Assembly (NCBI GenBank): GCA_902592445.1
Contig: CACJEN010000002.1
Coordinates: 1 to 64,000, forward strand
Length of the DNA: 64,000 nt
Direction of reading: 5' to 3'
Origin: an uncultured Pelagibacteraceae bacterium
GTDB taxonomy: Bacteria > Pseudomonadota > Alphaproteobacteria > Pelagibacterales > Pelagibacteraceae
Positions 35,032-44,408 of the stretch are shown piece after piece (the stretch's first letter is position 1; every line of letters begins with the position of its first letter). Under the pieces are notes generated by a model. That model searched no databases. It was not told where the DNA came from and was given only the letters and a program-made list of their open reading frames with translations. Both the position numbers and the translations under genes were made by a program.

Positions 35032-37158
35032 ATGATTGATAGAATTAATTCATTAATTAATATATTTGATGTTGGAGATTTAAAATTTTTCTTTTTAGTA
35101 GCGAAAAAAAATTTAAAGAATCTTATAACCTTATCTCTAATTTTTTCTTTATTGGTTTTTTTAATTTCATCAAATCAAGAAAAAAAATTCCTAAGTAAAG
35201 CAACAATTGTTATTGAGCCAGATGATAATAAAATTGTAAATATCGAAGAGGTTTATTCAATTGAGGCCCAAAGCAATAGAATTAACAATCAAATGGCAAT
35301 TCTAAAAAGTGATGAAGTTCAAGAATATATAGTCAAAGATAAAAAAAATTCAATGAAATTTAAAAATTTATATTCTGAGAATAAACAGAATTTTTTTCAA
35401 AGAATTTTAACTAAAAAGAAAAATATTGATGAAGATTTTTTAAAATCAATTCTCACTGAAAATTTTTCAGTTAGAAATATACCTAGAAGCGACGTTCTTG
35501 AATTATCTTTTGTATCTACAAATCCAAAAATTTCTCAACTTGCCTTGATTTCTATCATAGATTCTTATCAAAGATATGAAATTGACAGCAAAATTCAAAT
35601 AACAAATTATGCAAATCAAAAAATAACTGAAAGACTAAAAGAATTGGTTGCACAAATGGATGTAGCTCAAAAAAAGTTATCTGATTATAAAAGAGAGAAT
35701 AACTTAGTTGATACTGGAAACGTGAAAGAACTTAAAATAAAAGAAATACAGTCAATATCCTCTAGGATAGTGGATGCAAAAAAAAATTATCAAGAACAAC
35801 AAAATGATTTGCTTTCTATTAAAGTTGCTGATGGAGATGTAGATGCTTTGTTAGCAATTAAGGATTTGAGATCAAGAGAAGAAATATCAAATATCAAAGC
35901 AAGTTTAAATGCTAATGAGAGCAACATTCAATCTCTGTCTTTAATATATACAGACAAACACCCAAAAATAATACAAGCTCACGATTTAAATGAAAACTTG
36001 CAGTCACAATTAAAAGATATTTTAGATGAAAACATTCAACAAAAAGCTTTTGAATTAAGTAATTTGGATAATTTTATAAAATTATCTGAAGAGGAACTTC
36101 AAAAAGCAACAGATGAGCTAAGAATTATAGAGGAAAAAGAGGCTGGTATGCTAAAATTTTCAAGAGAAGTTGAAAGTAGCAGAAAGCTATACGAATCTTT
36201 TTTACAAAGAGTTAAAGAAACTAATGAAGCGCAAAACCTACAAGTATCAAAACTAAAAGTAATTGAGACACCAAACTTACCATTAAGTCATTTCTCACCA
36301 CAACCAGCAAAAAATTTTATTTTAGCTTTCTTAATTTCTTTTTTTGCTGTTTACGGATTGCTATATTTTAGAGAAATGAATTCATCTGTAATTAAAAGTC
36401 CAGAAGCAATAGACTCATTAAACATTCCACAAATTGGCATACTTCCTAGAGTAGATAAATTAAAAAGAGGATTTCATATACTACAAATGTTTGTTGAAGA
36501 TGGTGCCTCAAGCTTTGCTGAAGCAATAAGATCCTCTAGAGCAACTATAGAGTCTAAATTTTCAAAAAATAGAAGTTATATGGTTACTTCATCAAATCCT
36601 TCTGAGGGTAAGACAACATTCGCTTTTAATCTCGCACTGTCGTTAGAAAAAGCAAACAAAGTATTATTTATTGAGGCAGACATTCGAAGACCGTCAGTAT
36701 TAAATGGATTTTATCAATTCGATAGAGAAATTTTAGGTTTAGGAGAAATAATTACTGGTACTGCACAATTAAATGAAGCTATTTTCAAAGTTCCAGGTAC
36801 AAATTTAGATATTATTACGTCTGGTGAAAAAAGATTTGATATGTCGGACATTGTAAATAAAGAACAAATAAAAAAATTTTTAGATGTTTTAAAAATGGAA
36901 TATGATTATGTAATCGTAGACTCACCCCCAGTTCAACCTGTTTCTGATACGCTAATTTTAACACAAGCTTCTGATTATAATTTGTTTGTAATAAGATCTG
37001 AAGAAACGAGAACAGCCTCGTTTATGTCTTCAATTAAAAAAATTCAAAATGTCGGTGCTAAAATTAATGGTATAATTATTAATGATCTTGATACATCAAA
37101 AGATAGTTATTATAGTTATTATTACAGTTATTCACCTGAGTATTACACAAAAAACTAA
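35032..37158 (+). CDS. Wzc-like chain-length regulator / bacterial tyrosine autokinase
   Basis: A 708-residue inner-membrane protein. An N-terminal helix (about 34-51) and a second near residue 425 bracket a large periplasmic Wzz domain with coiled coils ('LKELVAQMDVAQKKLSDYKRE') and the Pro-rich 'PNLPLSHFSPQPAKN' segment. The cytoplasmic kinase has Walker A 'SSNPSEGKTTFAFNLA', Walker A' 'VLFIEADIRRPS' and Walker B 'YVIVDSPP'. The C-terminus is a Tyr cluster (DSYYSYYYSYSPEYY), the autophosphorylation tail. It controls export and length of a Wzx/Wzy-made polysaccharide. No Wzb-type phosphatase is in the window. Confidence 0.94.
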   Translation: MIDRINSLINIFDVGDLKFFFLVAKKNLKNLITLSLIFSLLVFLISSNQEKKFLSKATIVIEPDDNKIVNIEEVYSIEAQSNRINNQMAILKSDEVQEYIVKDKKNSMKFKNLYSENKQNFFQRILTKKKNIDEDFLKSILTENFSVRNIPRSDVLELSFVSTNPKISQLALISIIDSYQRYEIDSKIQITNYANQKITERLKELVAQMDVAQKKLSDYKRENNLVDTGNVKELKIKEIQSISSRIVDAKKNYQEQQNDLLSIKVADGDVDALLAIKDLRSREEISNIKASLNANESNIQSLSLIYTDKHPKIIQAHDLNENLQSQLKDILDENIQQKAFELSNLDNFIKLSEEELQKATDELRIIEEKEAGMLKFSREVESSRKLYESFLQRVKETNEAQNLQVSKLKVIETPNLPLSHFSPQPAKNFILAFLISFFAVYGLLYFREMNSSVIKSPEAIDSLNIPQIGILPRVDKLKRGFHILQMFVEDGASSFAEAIRSSRATIESKFSKNRSYMVTSSNPSEGKTTFAFNLALSLEKANKVLFIEADIRRPSVLNGFYQFDREILGLGEIITGTAQLNEAIFKVPGTNLDIITSGEKRFDMSDIVNKEQIKKFLDVLKMEYDYVIVDSPPVQPVSDTLILTQASDYNLFVIRSEETRTASFMSSIKKIQNVGAKINGIIINDLDTSKDSYYSYYYSYSPEYYTKN

Positions 37159-37160
37159 TA

Positions 37161-38573
37161 ATGTTTCGGCTTGAAAAAGTTTTTCAAAATGACGACTCTG
37201 GTTATGTTTTATTTTCGAACTTTATAAAATCTTTTATACTTTTAGCCACAGCCTATATATTTGTAATATTAAGCGATAATTCAATTTATGAATTAACTGA
37301 TTTTAAAATATTTAAAAGTTCCAACTTTTTTTTTTATTCTATTTTATTATCAATCACTTTTTTTATATTTTCATTCTTTTTAGGAAATAAAAAGGAATAT
37401 AAAAAAAATTTCTTATCATTTTTAATGGAGGATGTTTGTAATTTTATTATTTCAGTAATTTGTGTGTTTGCTACGATTTTTATTTTCAGAATTAATTTCA
37501 GCTTAGAATTAAAATTTATTTATTTGTTAACTACCCATATCGTTGTTTTATTTTTAATAAAATTATATTTCAATAATCTTTACCAAAAACTAATTGATAA
37601 AAATATAATACAAAAAAATATTATGATTGTTGGCACCTACAATGATGTCAAAAAAATATTATCAGAAAAATTCGAAAAAATTTTAATTTTTAAATGCTGT
37701 ATGATTACCGATTTAAGTAATTTAAATCAAAAATTAATTAAAAGTGAAATTAAATTTCCTATATTTAATGAAAATGAAGATATAAGATCTATATTGGAAT
37801 ATCATTCATTAGGACAAATTTGGATTTTAAATGGGGATAAAGATAAAACCAATGTTTTGTCAAAAATTTTTAAATATTCTGTCGATACACTTAATATTAA
37901 ATTAGAGGAAGTTCCAAATATCAAGGGAAAAAAGCTTTTAGCTAATAAATATGATTTTGAATTTTATGAGATGTCAAGATTTTATGGTATTAATTTATTT
38001 CTTAAAATTTTAATAGACAAATTTCTTTCATTAATTTTTTTAATAATAGCTTCTCCAATTTTAATTTTTTCTGCAATAGCAATTTATATTGAAGACGGCT
38101 ATCCTATTTTGTTTACTCAAAATAGAACTGGTTGGGATGGAAGAAGATTTAAAATTTATAAATTAAGATCATTAAAAAAGGTATCTTTTGATAAAACATT
38201 ACAAGTTACTAAAGATGATAAAAGACTTTTGAAAATTGGCAAATTAATAAGAAGATATAGTATTGACGAGCTTCCTCAATTTCTTAATGTATTAAATGGA
38301 GATATGTCAATAGTTGGCCCTAGGCCACATATGGTCGAACACGATATTCATTATTCATCTTTATTTAATAATTTTTTAAAAAGACATAAATGTAATCCTG
38401 GTTTGACAGGCTGGGCTCAGGTGAATGGGCTAAGAGGAGCAACACCAAAACCAGAGATTATGGAAAAAAGAATGGATTATGATTTGTGGTATTTAAATAA
38501 TTGGACGATATGGCTTGATTTTTACATAATTTTAAAAACTTTTTATGCTTTAATAAAGTATAAAGGGGATTAG
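37161..38573 (+). CDS. polyprenyl-phosphate sugar phosphotransferase (WbaP/WcaJ type)
   Basis: The 470-residue protein has four to five N-terminal membrane helices, a soluble Rossmann-like middle, and the conserved C-terminal bacterial sugar transferase domain: 'PILFTQNRTGWDGRRFKIYKLRS', 'RRYSIDELPQFLNVLNGDMSIVGPRPHMVEHD', 'NPGLTGWAQVNGLRG' and 'MDYDLWYLNNWTIWLDF'. It starts glycan synthesis by moving a hexose-1-phosphate onto undecaprenyl phosphate. The middle sequence does not tell which sugar. It follows the kinase gene by two bases. Confidence 0.93.
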   Translation: MFRLEKVFQNDDSGYVLFSNFIKSFILLATAYIFVILSDNSIYELTDFKIFKSSNFFFYSILLSITFFIFSFFLGNKKEYKKNFLSFLMEDVCNFIISVICVFATIFIFRINFSLELKFIYLLTTHIVVLFLIKLYFNNLYQKLIDKNIIQKNIMIVGTYNDVKKILSEKFEKILIFKCCMITDLSNLNQKLIKSEIKFPIFNENEDIRSILEYHSLGQIWILNGDKDKTNVLSKIFKYSVDTLNIKLEEVPNIKGKKLLANKYDFEFYEMSRFYGINLFLKILIDKFLSLIFLIIASPILIFSAIAIYIEDGYPILFTQNRTGWDGRRFKIYKLRSLKKVSFDKTLQVTKDDKRLLKIGKLIRRYSIDELPQFLNVLNGDMSIVGPRPHMVEHDIHYSSLFNNFLKRHKCNPGLTGWAQVNGLRGATPKPEIMEKRMDYDLWYLNNWTIWLDFYIILKTFYALIKYKGD

Positions 38574-38587
38574 CTTAAATTTGATAT

Positions 38588-39310
38588 ATGGATTTTAAAC
38601 TTTTTACACAAAATTTTTTAACCTATCTGGGTTTAGATGTTAAATCTTATAACTTAAAAAACAGTTTTAATTTTAGACTAAAACATTTTTTAGATTTAAA
38701 GCAGATAGATTGTGTTTTAGATGTGGGTGCAAATAGCGGTCAATTTGCTCTTAATTTAAGAAGAATTGGATATAAAGGGCAAATAATTAGTTTTGAGCCA
38801 ATAACGTCTGCTTATAATGAATTAAAAAAAAATTCAAAAAAAGTAAAAAATTGGGAAGTTTTCAATTTTGCTTTGGGTGATATTGAAGAAGAAACCGAGA
38901 TTAATATTTCACAAAATTCTTTAAGTAGCTCAATTATGAATATGGAAAAAGAGCATTTAATATCTGAACCAAAATCCAAATATATCAGAAGAGAAAAAAT
39001 ATCAATTAAAACTCTTAATAATTTAGATAATGAGATTTTAAAAAAATTTAAAAATATTTATCTCAAAATAGATACACAAGGATATGAGGAAAAAGTACTA
39101 AACGGAGCAACTAATTTAATTAGATTGATAAAAGGATTACAATTAGAAATGAGTATTTATCCAATGTACGAAGGACAATTATTATTTAGTAAGTTTTATG
39201 AAAATATAGAAAATCTAGATTTTGAACTTTGGGACATAAAAAGAACATTTTCAAATCCAGAGACTGGAAAAATTTTACAAATAGATGCAATTTTTTTTAA
39301 AAAAAGTTAA
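38588..39310 (+). CDS. FkbM-family methyltransferase
   Basis: The 240-residue protein carries FkbM hallmarks: 'DVGANSGQFALNLRRIGYKGQIISFEP' near residue 40, 'WEVFNFALGD', 'YLKIDTQGYEEKVLNGA' and 'IKGLQLEMSIYPMYEGQ'. Family members O-methylate sugars and other small molecules; within this locus, methylation of the surface glycan is likely. It ends on a TTAA shared with the stop of the convergent membrane protein gene. Confidence 0.88.
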   Translation: MDFKLFTQNFLTYLGLDVKSYNLKNSFNFRLKHFLDLKQIDCVLDVGANSGQFALNLRRIGYKGQIISFEPITSAYNELKKNSKKVKNWEVFNFALGDIEEETEINISQNSLSSSIMNMEKEHLISEPKSKYIRREKISIKTLNNLDNEILKKFKNIYLKIDTQGYEEKVLNGATNLIRLIKGLQLEMSIYPMYEGQLLFSKFYENIENLDFELWDIKRTFSNPETGKILQIDAIFFKKS

Positions 39311-40569
39311 TTCAAAGTATTAAATATTTTTTTTATTTCTAAATTATTTTTTTCTTTTAATAAATTTGTGAGACATATACCTAAAATAATCCATATTAAT
39401 GCATTCAGATAATTAAAAGCAGGTATATTTTCAATACTCATAAAAAAAAAATTACTTATACATATGTAAGATAAATTATGGATGTAAGTATTTTTAACTT
39501 TTGTTAAATTTTTTGCTAAATAAAAATATATTAAGCTAATTAATATTATATAAAATAATCCCCCTTTTAGTAACATTTGTAGAAACCCTACCTCAACTTT
39601 TGATCTTACATAAAAATCTGCACTTGCATAATTATCGTAAGATATAAGATTCAAGAAATAATCGCTGAAATAACTACCCATTGATCCTAAACCTAATATT
39701 AAATCATTATTTTTTTTTAATTCATTATATGTTTCTGTAAATAAAAAAGTTCTTGTATCAACAAATAAATTTTGATTATTTTTATTTTCAATTTCAGCAA
39801 TTAATTGGAAAATGTTTGGACTATTATTTAGCACATCATAGAAAATGAATAATGGAAATAAAAATAAAAATAGAATAAAAAAAATTTTTAGTATTCTAAT
39901 TTTCTGATAAACAATTAACACACAAAATAATGCTAAAAGAATTCGTAATACACCGGATCTGTATTCTTCAGAAAAAAATACAATAATAGATATACAAATC
40001 CCCAATATAATCCAAATTCTTCTTTTATTATTTGAAAAAGAAAAACCTGCTAACAAAGTAAATGAAGATATAAAAAATACATATGGAACATTAAAATTAA
40101 ATAGGAGTGATAATAAAAATAAAATTACACCTACTTGAATTACATTAAGTGAGATTTTTTCGAACCAATAAATAGAATTTTTATTGATACCCCAAAAAAT
40201 AAAAAAAGGCACAATAAACATTGGTCCATACCATATGTTTCCAAATCTTGCATAGATTGGGTTGGAAACGTACAAGTCTGTATTAACAGGAGAAATACGG
40301 AATAGTTGAAATAAACTATAAAATAATAAAATAAATAATAGGAAAACTAAATAATTCGAATTAAATTTTTTTATATCCATTAATTGAAATCCAAAAATTA
40401 AAAAAAAGACCGAAAGATAAATATGAGAGTGAACAATTAATTTTAACAGTGAACCTGCAGAGGCATCTGTAAATTTTAAATATGAGATAAATATTTCACC
40501 TATTATGACTATTATAAAAGATATAAAATAATAATGATTAAAAATATCTTTCTTTAAACGAAATGACAT
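39307..40569 (-). CDS. polysaccharide polymerase/ligase-like membrane protein
   Basis: A 420-residue protein of about eleven hydrophobic helices, with a longer soluble loop before the last helices containing 'ENKNNQNLFVDTRTFLFTETYNEL' and 'LGLGSMGSYFSDYF'. That layout is typical of Wzy polymerases, whose sequences are otherwise poorly conserved, so I name it by topology and position only. It is the only gene read leftward inside the glycan cluster apart from galE and the export lipoprotein, and may have its own promoter in the 59-base gap at 40570-40628. Confidence 0.65.
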   Translation of the reverse strand: MSFRLKKDIFNHYYFISFIIVIIGEIFISYLKFTDASAGSLLKLIVHSHIYLSVFFLIFGFQLMDIKKFNSNYLVFLLFILLFYSLFQLFRISPVNTDLYVSNPIYARFGNIWYGPMFIVPFFIFWGINKNSIYWFEKISLNVIQVGVILFLLSLLFNFNVPYVFFISSFTLLAGFSFSNNKRRIWIILGICISIIVFFSEEYRSGVLRILLALFCVLIVYQKIRILKIFFILFLFLFPLFIFYDVLNNSPNIFQLIAEIENKNNQNLFVDTRTFLFTETYNELKKNNDLILGLGSMGSYFSDYFLNLISYDNYASADFYVRSKVEVGFLQMLLKGGLFYIILISLIYFYLAKNLTKVKNTYIHNLSYICISNFFFMSIENIPAFNYLNALIWIILGICLTNLLKEKNNLEIKKIFNTLN

Positions 40570-40628
40570 ATTTATTGTTAATGCATAATATTAAAAATAT
40601 AAAGTTAATATTTAAACTTGATTAATTT

Positions 40629-41534
40629 GTGAAAAACAAAAATTTTAGAAAATTGTTGAATATTAATTTAAAAAATTTTGAGTTAGAAAAAATAATAAAA
40701 AAAGAATTAAATAAATATATAATAATTATTAAATCAAGGAACCAAGGATTAAAATATATAAACAAAATTCATTTAAGTAAATTTTCAATTAAGCTAGGAC
40801 ATAATGAGAAAAAGGGGTACATATTTTTTAAAAAAAAAAAAATAAATAAAATCAGAGTTCCAAAATATAAAACCATAGTAAGCTTATCAAAAAAATATGT
40901 ATCAAAAATAGATTATATAAAAGGAATAGATGTAAATTATCTTGATATTGAAGCACTAAAATATCTTCTTAAATATTCTGTAAAAACAAAAAAGAAAATT
41001 TGTATTAAACAATATCTAAATATAATTAATGATAATTTTAAATCAATTTATTCATTTGATATATCAAAAGAATTAATCATTGATTGGTCAAGAATAATTA
41101 GAAAAATTAAACAGGACATTTTTATTAGTTCGAGTCATGGTGATTTTACACACAAAAATTTAATCAAACAAAAAAATAATTATTTCTTGATAGATTTTGA
41201 ATTTTTTTCAAAGAGAAGGACATACCTCTATGACTCAATTCACTGGTTAATTCCTCCATTATTGAAAAGAACTAATAATTTTCTAATGAGAAAAATAAAT
41301 TTTAGTTTTTTATTTATATTTTATTTAAAAATGTTTTATAGGTTAATTGGATATGATATTAATAAAAATGAAGTTAAGGTTAATTTAATTCTTTATTTTT
41401 TAGAACAGAAATTTTTTTATAAATTACCAAATATTTTAACTAAAGAAAAAAAATTGTTATCTCAAAAAAGAATAAAAGAAAGCAAATATCTCTCAAGGAT
41501 TTATTCAAGACAATTAAATTATTTATTAAAATAA
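40629..41534 (+). CDS. aminoglycoside-phosphotransferase-like kinase
   Basis: A 301-residue, very Lys/Ile/Asn-rich protein from a GTG start. The catalytic region is plain: 'SSHGDFTHKNLI' followed by 'NYFLIDFEFFSKRR', the HxDxxxxN and DFE-like motifs of APH/choline-kinase-type small-molecule kinases. No typical Gly-rich lobe is clear, as is common in this superfamily. In a glycan locus such enzymes may phosphorylate choline, ethanolamine or a sugar; none can be chosen here. The next gene begins two bases later. Confidence 0.7.
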   Translation: MKNKNFRKLLNINLKNFELEKIIKKELNKYIIIIKSRNQGLKYINKIHLSKFSIKLGHNEKKGYIFFKKKKINKIRVPKYKTIVSLSKKYVSKIDYIKGIDVNYLDIEALKYLLKYSVKTKKKICIKQYLNIINDNFKSIYSFDISKELIIDWSRIIRKIKQDIFISSSHGDFTHKNLIKQKNNYFLIDFEFFSKRRTYLYDSIHWLIPPLLKRTNNFLMRKINFSFLFIFYLKMFYRLIGYDINKNEVKVNLILYFLEQKFFYKLPNILTKEKKLLSQKRIKESKYLSRIYSRQLNYLLK

Positions 41535-41536
41535 AA

Positions 41537-42571
41537 ATGAAACTTGAAAAATTCCTTATTTATTTATTTAAAGAATTTGAAAAAAAAAAAATTAATTACT
41601 GTATCCTCAGAAACTACGAGACTTTACCAAAAAAATTAAATTCAAATGATATAGATATTTTAATAGAAAAAAAAAATATTAATTTAATAATTAGCATTAT
41701 CCAGAAAATAAAGAAAATTTTATTATTTCATCAAAGGGATTATTTAACATCTATAACTGTAGGTGATGTAATAAATAATAGAAAAAATTTTGTAAAAATT
41801 GATTTTTTAAATAAAGTTTGCTGGAAAGGAATACCTTTTTTAGAAAACAAAGATATTTTTTCTAGCAGAAAAAAATTTAAAAAAATTTTCTTTATACCGG
41901 AGAAAAACCATGAGGCTATAATCACTTTCTTTTCAAGTTATCTTGTTGGAGGTTGGATAAAAAAAAAATATCAAGAAAAAATTAAAAAGATTTTTATTAA
42001 TAATTCAAATCAAGTAGAAAATATTTTTTCAAAAAAATTTTCATTTAAAACATCTAAGGACATAGTTGAAGGTGTAAAGAAAAATAAATTAAAATTTTTA
42101 TTACAAAAATTAATTACAGTAAAATTTGAATTATTCTATGGACAATTCTCAAATAATTTTTTTAAATGTTTTTATATTTTATTTATCTATTTTTTATATG
42201 AAATAAGAATGAAATTTAGCCAGTATTCTTTAATTTATCTAGAAATAGAATATGAAAATTTAAAAATAAAAAAAAAAATAGACCAAGTTATAAATAAAAG
42301 AATAAAATTATTGTTTAATAAAACGTCTATCTTAAACAATTTTTCGATTTTTAACCAATTAATTTTAAAATTTTACAATCCAATAAAAAATCAACATCTT
42401 TTAGTTAAATATAAAATTAAAAATTTAAATTCTACAAATGGAATTTTCTATGTTGCGAGGCCAGATTATAAAATAATCTTTAATGATAAGAAAGGCGAAA
42501 GCTTAAAATATTGTGAAAAAAAAATACATAATATTTTAAATAGAATAGCTAAAAGAAAAATAAATCAATGA
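41537..42571 (+). CDS. nucleotidyltransferase-fold protein of unknown function
   Basis: The 344-residue product begins with a pattern seen in polysaccharide loci: 'NYCILRNYETLPKKLNSNDIDILIE' (residues ~21-45), resembling a pol-beta-type nucleotidyltransferase active site with an N-D-I-D motif. Later residues are basic and hydrophobic with a possible helix near 'FFKCFYILFIYFLYEIRM'. I do not recognise a characterised family. It overlaps the flippase start by four bases (ATGA). With the kinase-like genes at 40629 and 43827 it may form one modification unit. Confidence 0.6.
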   Translation: MKLEKFLIYLFKEFEKKKINYCILRNYETLPKKLNSNDIDILIEKKNINLIISIIQKIKKILLFHQRDYLTSITVGDVINNRKNFVKIDFLNKVCWKGIPFLENKDIFSSRKKFKKIFFIPEKNHEAIITFFSSYLVGGWIKKKYQEKIKKIFINNSNQVENIFSKKFSFKTSKDIVEGVKKNKLKFLLQKLITVKFELFYGQFSNNFFKCFYILFIYFLYEIRMKFSQYSLIYLEIEYENLKIKKKIDQVINKRIKLLFNKTSILNNFSIFNQLILKFYNPIKNQHLLVKYKIKNLNSTNGIFYVARPDYKIIFNDKKGESLKYCEKKIHNILNRIAKRKINQ

Positions 42572-43830
42572 ATTTTCAATTTATAAAAGATTTTCTTTCA
42601 AAAAAAAAATTAAATTTAATTTTTTTTGAACAGCTTATAACAAGTGGTACTAGTTTTATTTCAACAATTGTAATAATCAATTTGATAGGCTTGCATAGTT
42701 TTGGTATTTTTACTTTTTATTGGATATTTTACTTATTAATTAATTCCATACAAAATTCTTTAATTATTTCACCAATGATGACAAATATTGCTTTTTACAA
42801 AGATAATGAAAAAATGTTGTTTGTTGGATCTGTTTTATTACAACAAATAATATTTTTGTTATTAATTATTATTTTTATAAAAATACTTTTTATTATTCCA
42901 TTTATTAGTCTAGAGCTTATACAAAAAGAATACATAAATAGTTTTATATTCCTAATTTTAAGTTCTCAAATTTATCAATTTTTTAGAAGATATTTTTTCT
43001 CACAAAAAATGTTTTTTTATTCTCTATTTACAAGTTTTTTAGTAGGTTTAACTTTATTTGGATTATTACTTTACAATTACATTTTAAATCAAATTAATAT
43101 TAAAGAAATTTTTTATTGTTACATTTATTCATTTTCTATTACTATTTTATTTTGTTCTATCTTTTTAAAAAATTTTAGATTTTCAATTCATGCTTTTTTA
43201 GTTTCAATTAAAGAAAATTTTAAAATTTCTAAATGGCTTTTTTTAACAGCAATATTACAGTGGTTTTCTGGTAATTTATGGATTTTAAATTCAGGATTAA
43301 TCTTAGGTCCAGTTTTTCTTGGCGCTTTTCGTGCTTGCCAAACAATTGTTAATATAGTCAATATCTTTTTTCAGTCACTAGAGAATTACTTTCCTCGAAA
43401 AATTTCTGAAATATATAGAGACAGTTCAATTTATAATATGAAAAAGTATATTAGCACAATAAACAAAATTGGATTTGTATTTATTTTGGTAATCTCAATA
43501 ATTTTATCTATCTCCTCTAAATTTATTCTAAGTCTTATTTATGAGGAAAATATAGTAAGTTATTATTATCTTTTAATAATATTAAGTTTTTTATTACCTT
43601 TAATGTTTATAAATTATTTTTATAGCTTCGGTTTAAGAACTTTAAAAAATACCAAGCCAATTTTTATTTCATATTTATTTAGTAGTAGCTTCGCTTTAAT
43701 TGCTTCAAATACAATAATATCAAATTTTGAGGAAAAAGGGTTTGTATTTGGAATTATTTTGTCACAATTATTTATATCTATTATTACATATTTAGGTTTT
43801 TATTTATCAACAAAATCTAGCAAATTATGA
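42568..43830 (+). CDS. Wzx-like polysaccharide flippase
   Basis: A 420-residue polytopic protein with about twelve hydrophobic helices. 'FFEQLITSGTSFISTIVIINLIG' at the N-terminus and 'LFLTAILQWFSGNLWILNSGLILGPVFLGAFRACQTIVNI' in the middle resemble MATE/Wzx-type lipid-linked oligosaccharide exporters ('lgp...G.fra...i'). It should turn undecaprenyl-linked repeat units to the periplasmic side for the Wzy-like polymerase. ATGA overlaps tie it to the genes on both sides. Confidence 0.82.
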   Translation: MNFQFIKDFLSKKKLNLIFFEQLITSGTSFISTIVIINLIGLHSFGIFTFYWIFYLLINSIQNSLIISPMMTNIAFYKDNEKMLFVGSVLLQQIIFLLLIIIFIKILFIIPFISLELIQKEYINSFIFLILSSQIYQFFRRYFFSQKMFFYSLFTSFLVGLTLFGLLLYNYILNQINIKEIFYCYIYSFSITILFCSIFLKNFRFSIHAFLVSIKENFKISKWLFLTAILQWFSGNLWILNSGLILGPVFLGAFRACQTIVNIVNIFFQSLENYFPRKISEIYRDSSIYNMKKYISTINKIGFVFILVISIILSISSKFILSLIYEENIVSYYYLLIILSFLLPLMFINYFYSFGLRTLKNTKPIFISYLFSSSFALIASNTIISNFEEKGFVFGIILSQLFISIITYLGFYLSTKSSKL

Positions 43831-44405
43831 AATTAAAAAAAAAAATAAATGTAATAGCAGTTATGGGTCCCGATGGGTCTGGTAAGACTTTTTTCATTAA
43901 TGTTTTAATTAAGAAATTAAAAATTAAAAATTTAACCATTAAAAGAATTCATTTAAAACCCTCTTTATTCAATTCAAATATAACAAATGTTTCTAACCCA
44001 CATTCAAAAAAACCAAGAAATGTTATCTTTTCTATTTTAAAATTATTATATTGGTTACAGATTTATTATTTATTTACTTTATTAAAATATTTTCAAAACA
44101 AAAAAAAAATTTATATTTTTGATAGATATGTTCACGATGTATTAGTTGATCCATTAAGATATAGAGTGAAATTGAATTTTATAATTAAATTTATTATTAA
44201 TTTCTTTCCAAAACCAGATATCTGGCTATTTATGAACCCAAACATAAAGACTATTTGGTCAAGAAAACGAGAGATAAAGTATGACACATTAATCAAGCAA
44301 TTAATTTATTATAAAAAACTTAAAAAAAAACTTAGTAACTCTTTTTTAATCTCTAATAAATTTGATTATATCAAAATTTTAAACTTAATAAAAAAAAACT
44401 ATTAA
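43827..44405 (+). CDS. thymidylate-kinase-like P-loop protein
   Basis: A 192-residue P-loop protein: Walker A 'VMGPDGSGKTFF' near residue 13 and 'IYIFDRYVHDVLVDPLRYR' with the DR motif of dTMP-kinase-like enzymes; 'PDIWLFMNP' is the usual following strand. The lid is short. True tmk is a housekeeping gene found elsewhere, so in this locus the protein probably phosphorylates a glycan precursor. Related kinase domains occur next to, or fused with, nucleotidyltransferase-like proteins similar to the one at 41537. Confidence 0.72.
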   Translation: MKLKKKINVIAVMGPDGSGKTFFINVLIKKLKIKNLTIKRIHLKPSLFNSNITNVSNPHSKKPRNVIFSILKLLYWLQIYYLFTLLKYFQNKKKIYIFDRYVHDVLVDPLRYRVKLNFIIKFIINFFPKPDIWLFMNPNIKTIWSRKREIKYDTLIKQLIYYKKLKKKLSNSFLISNKFDYIKILNLIKKNY

Positions 44406-44408
44406 ATT

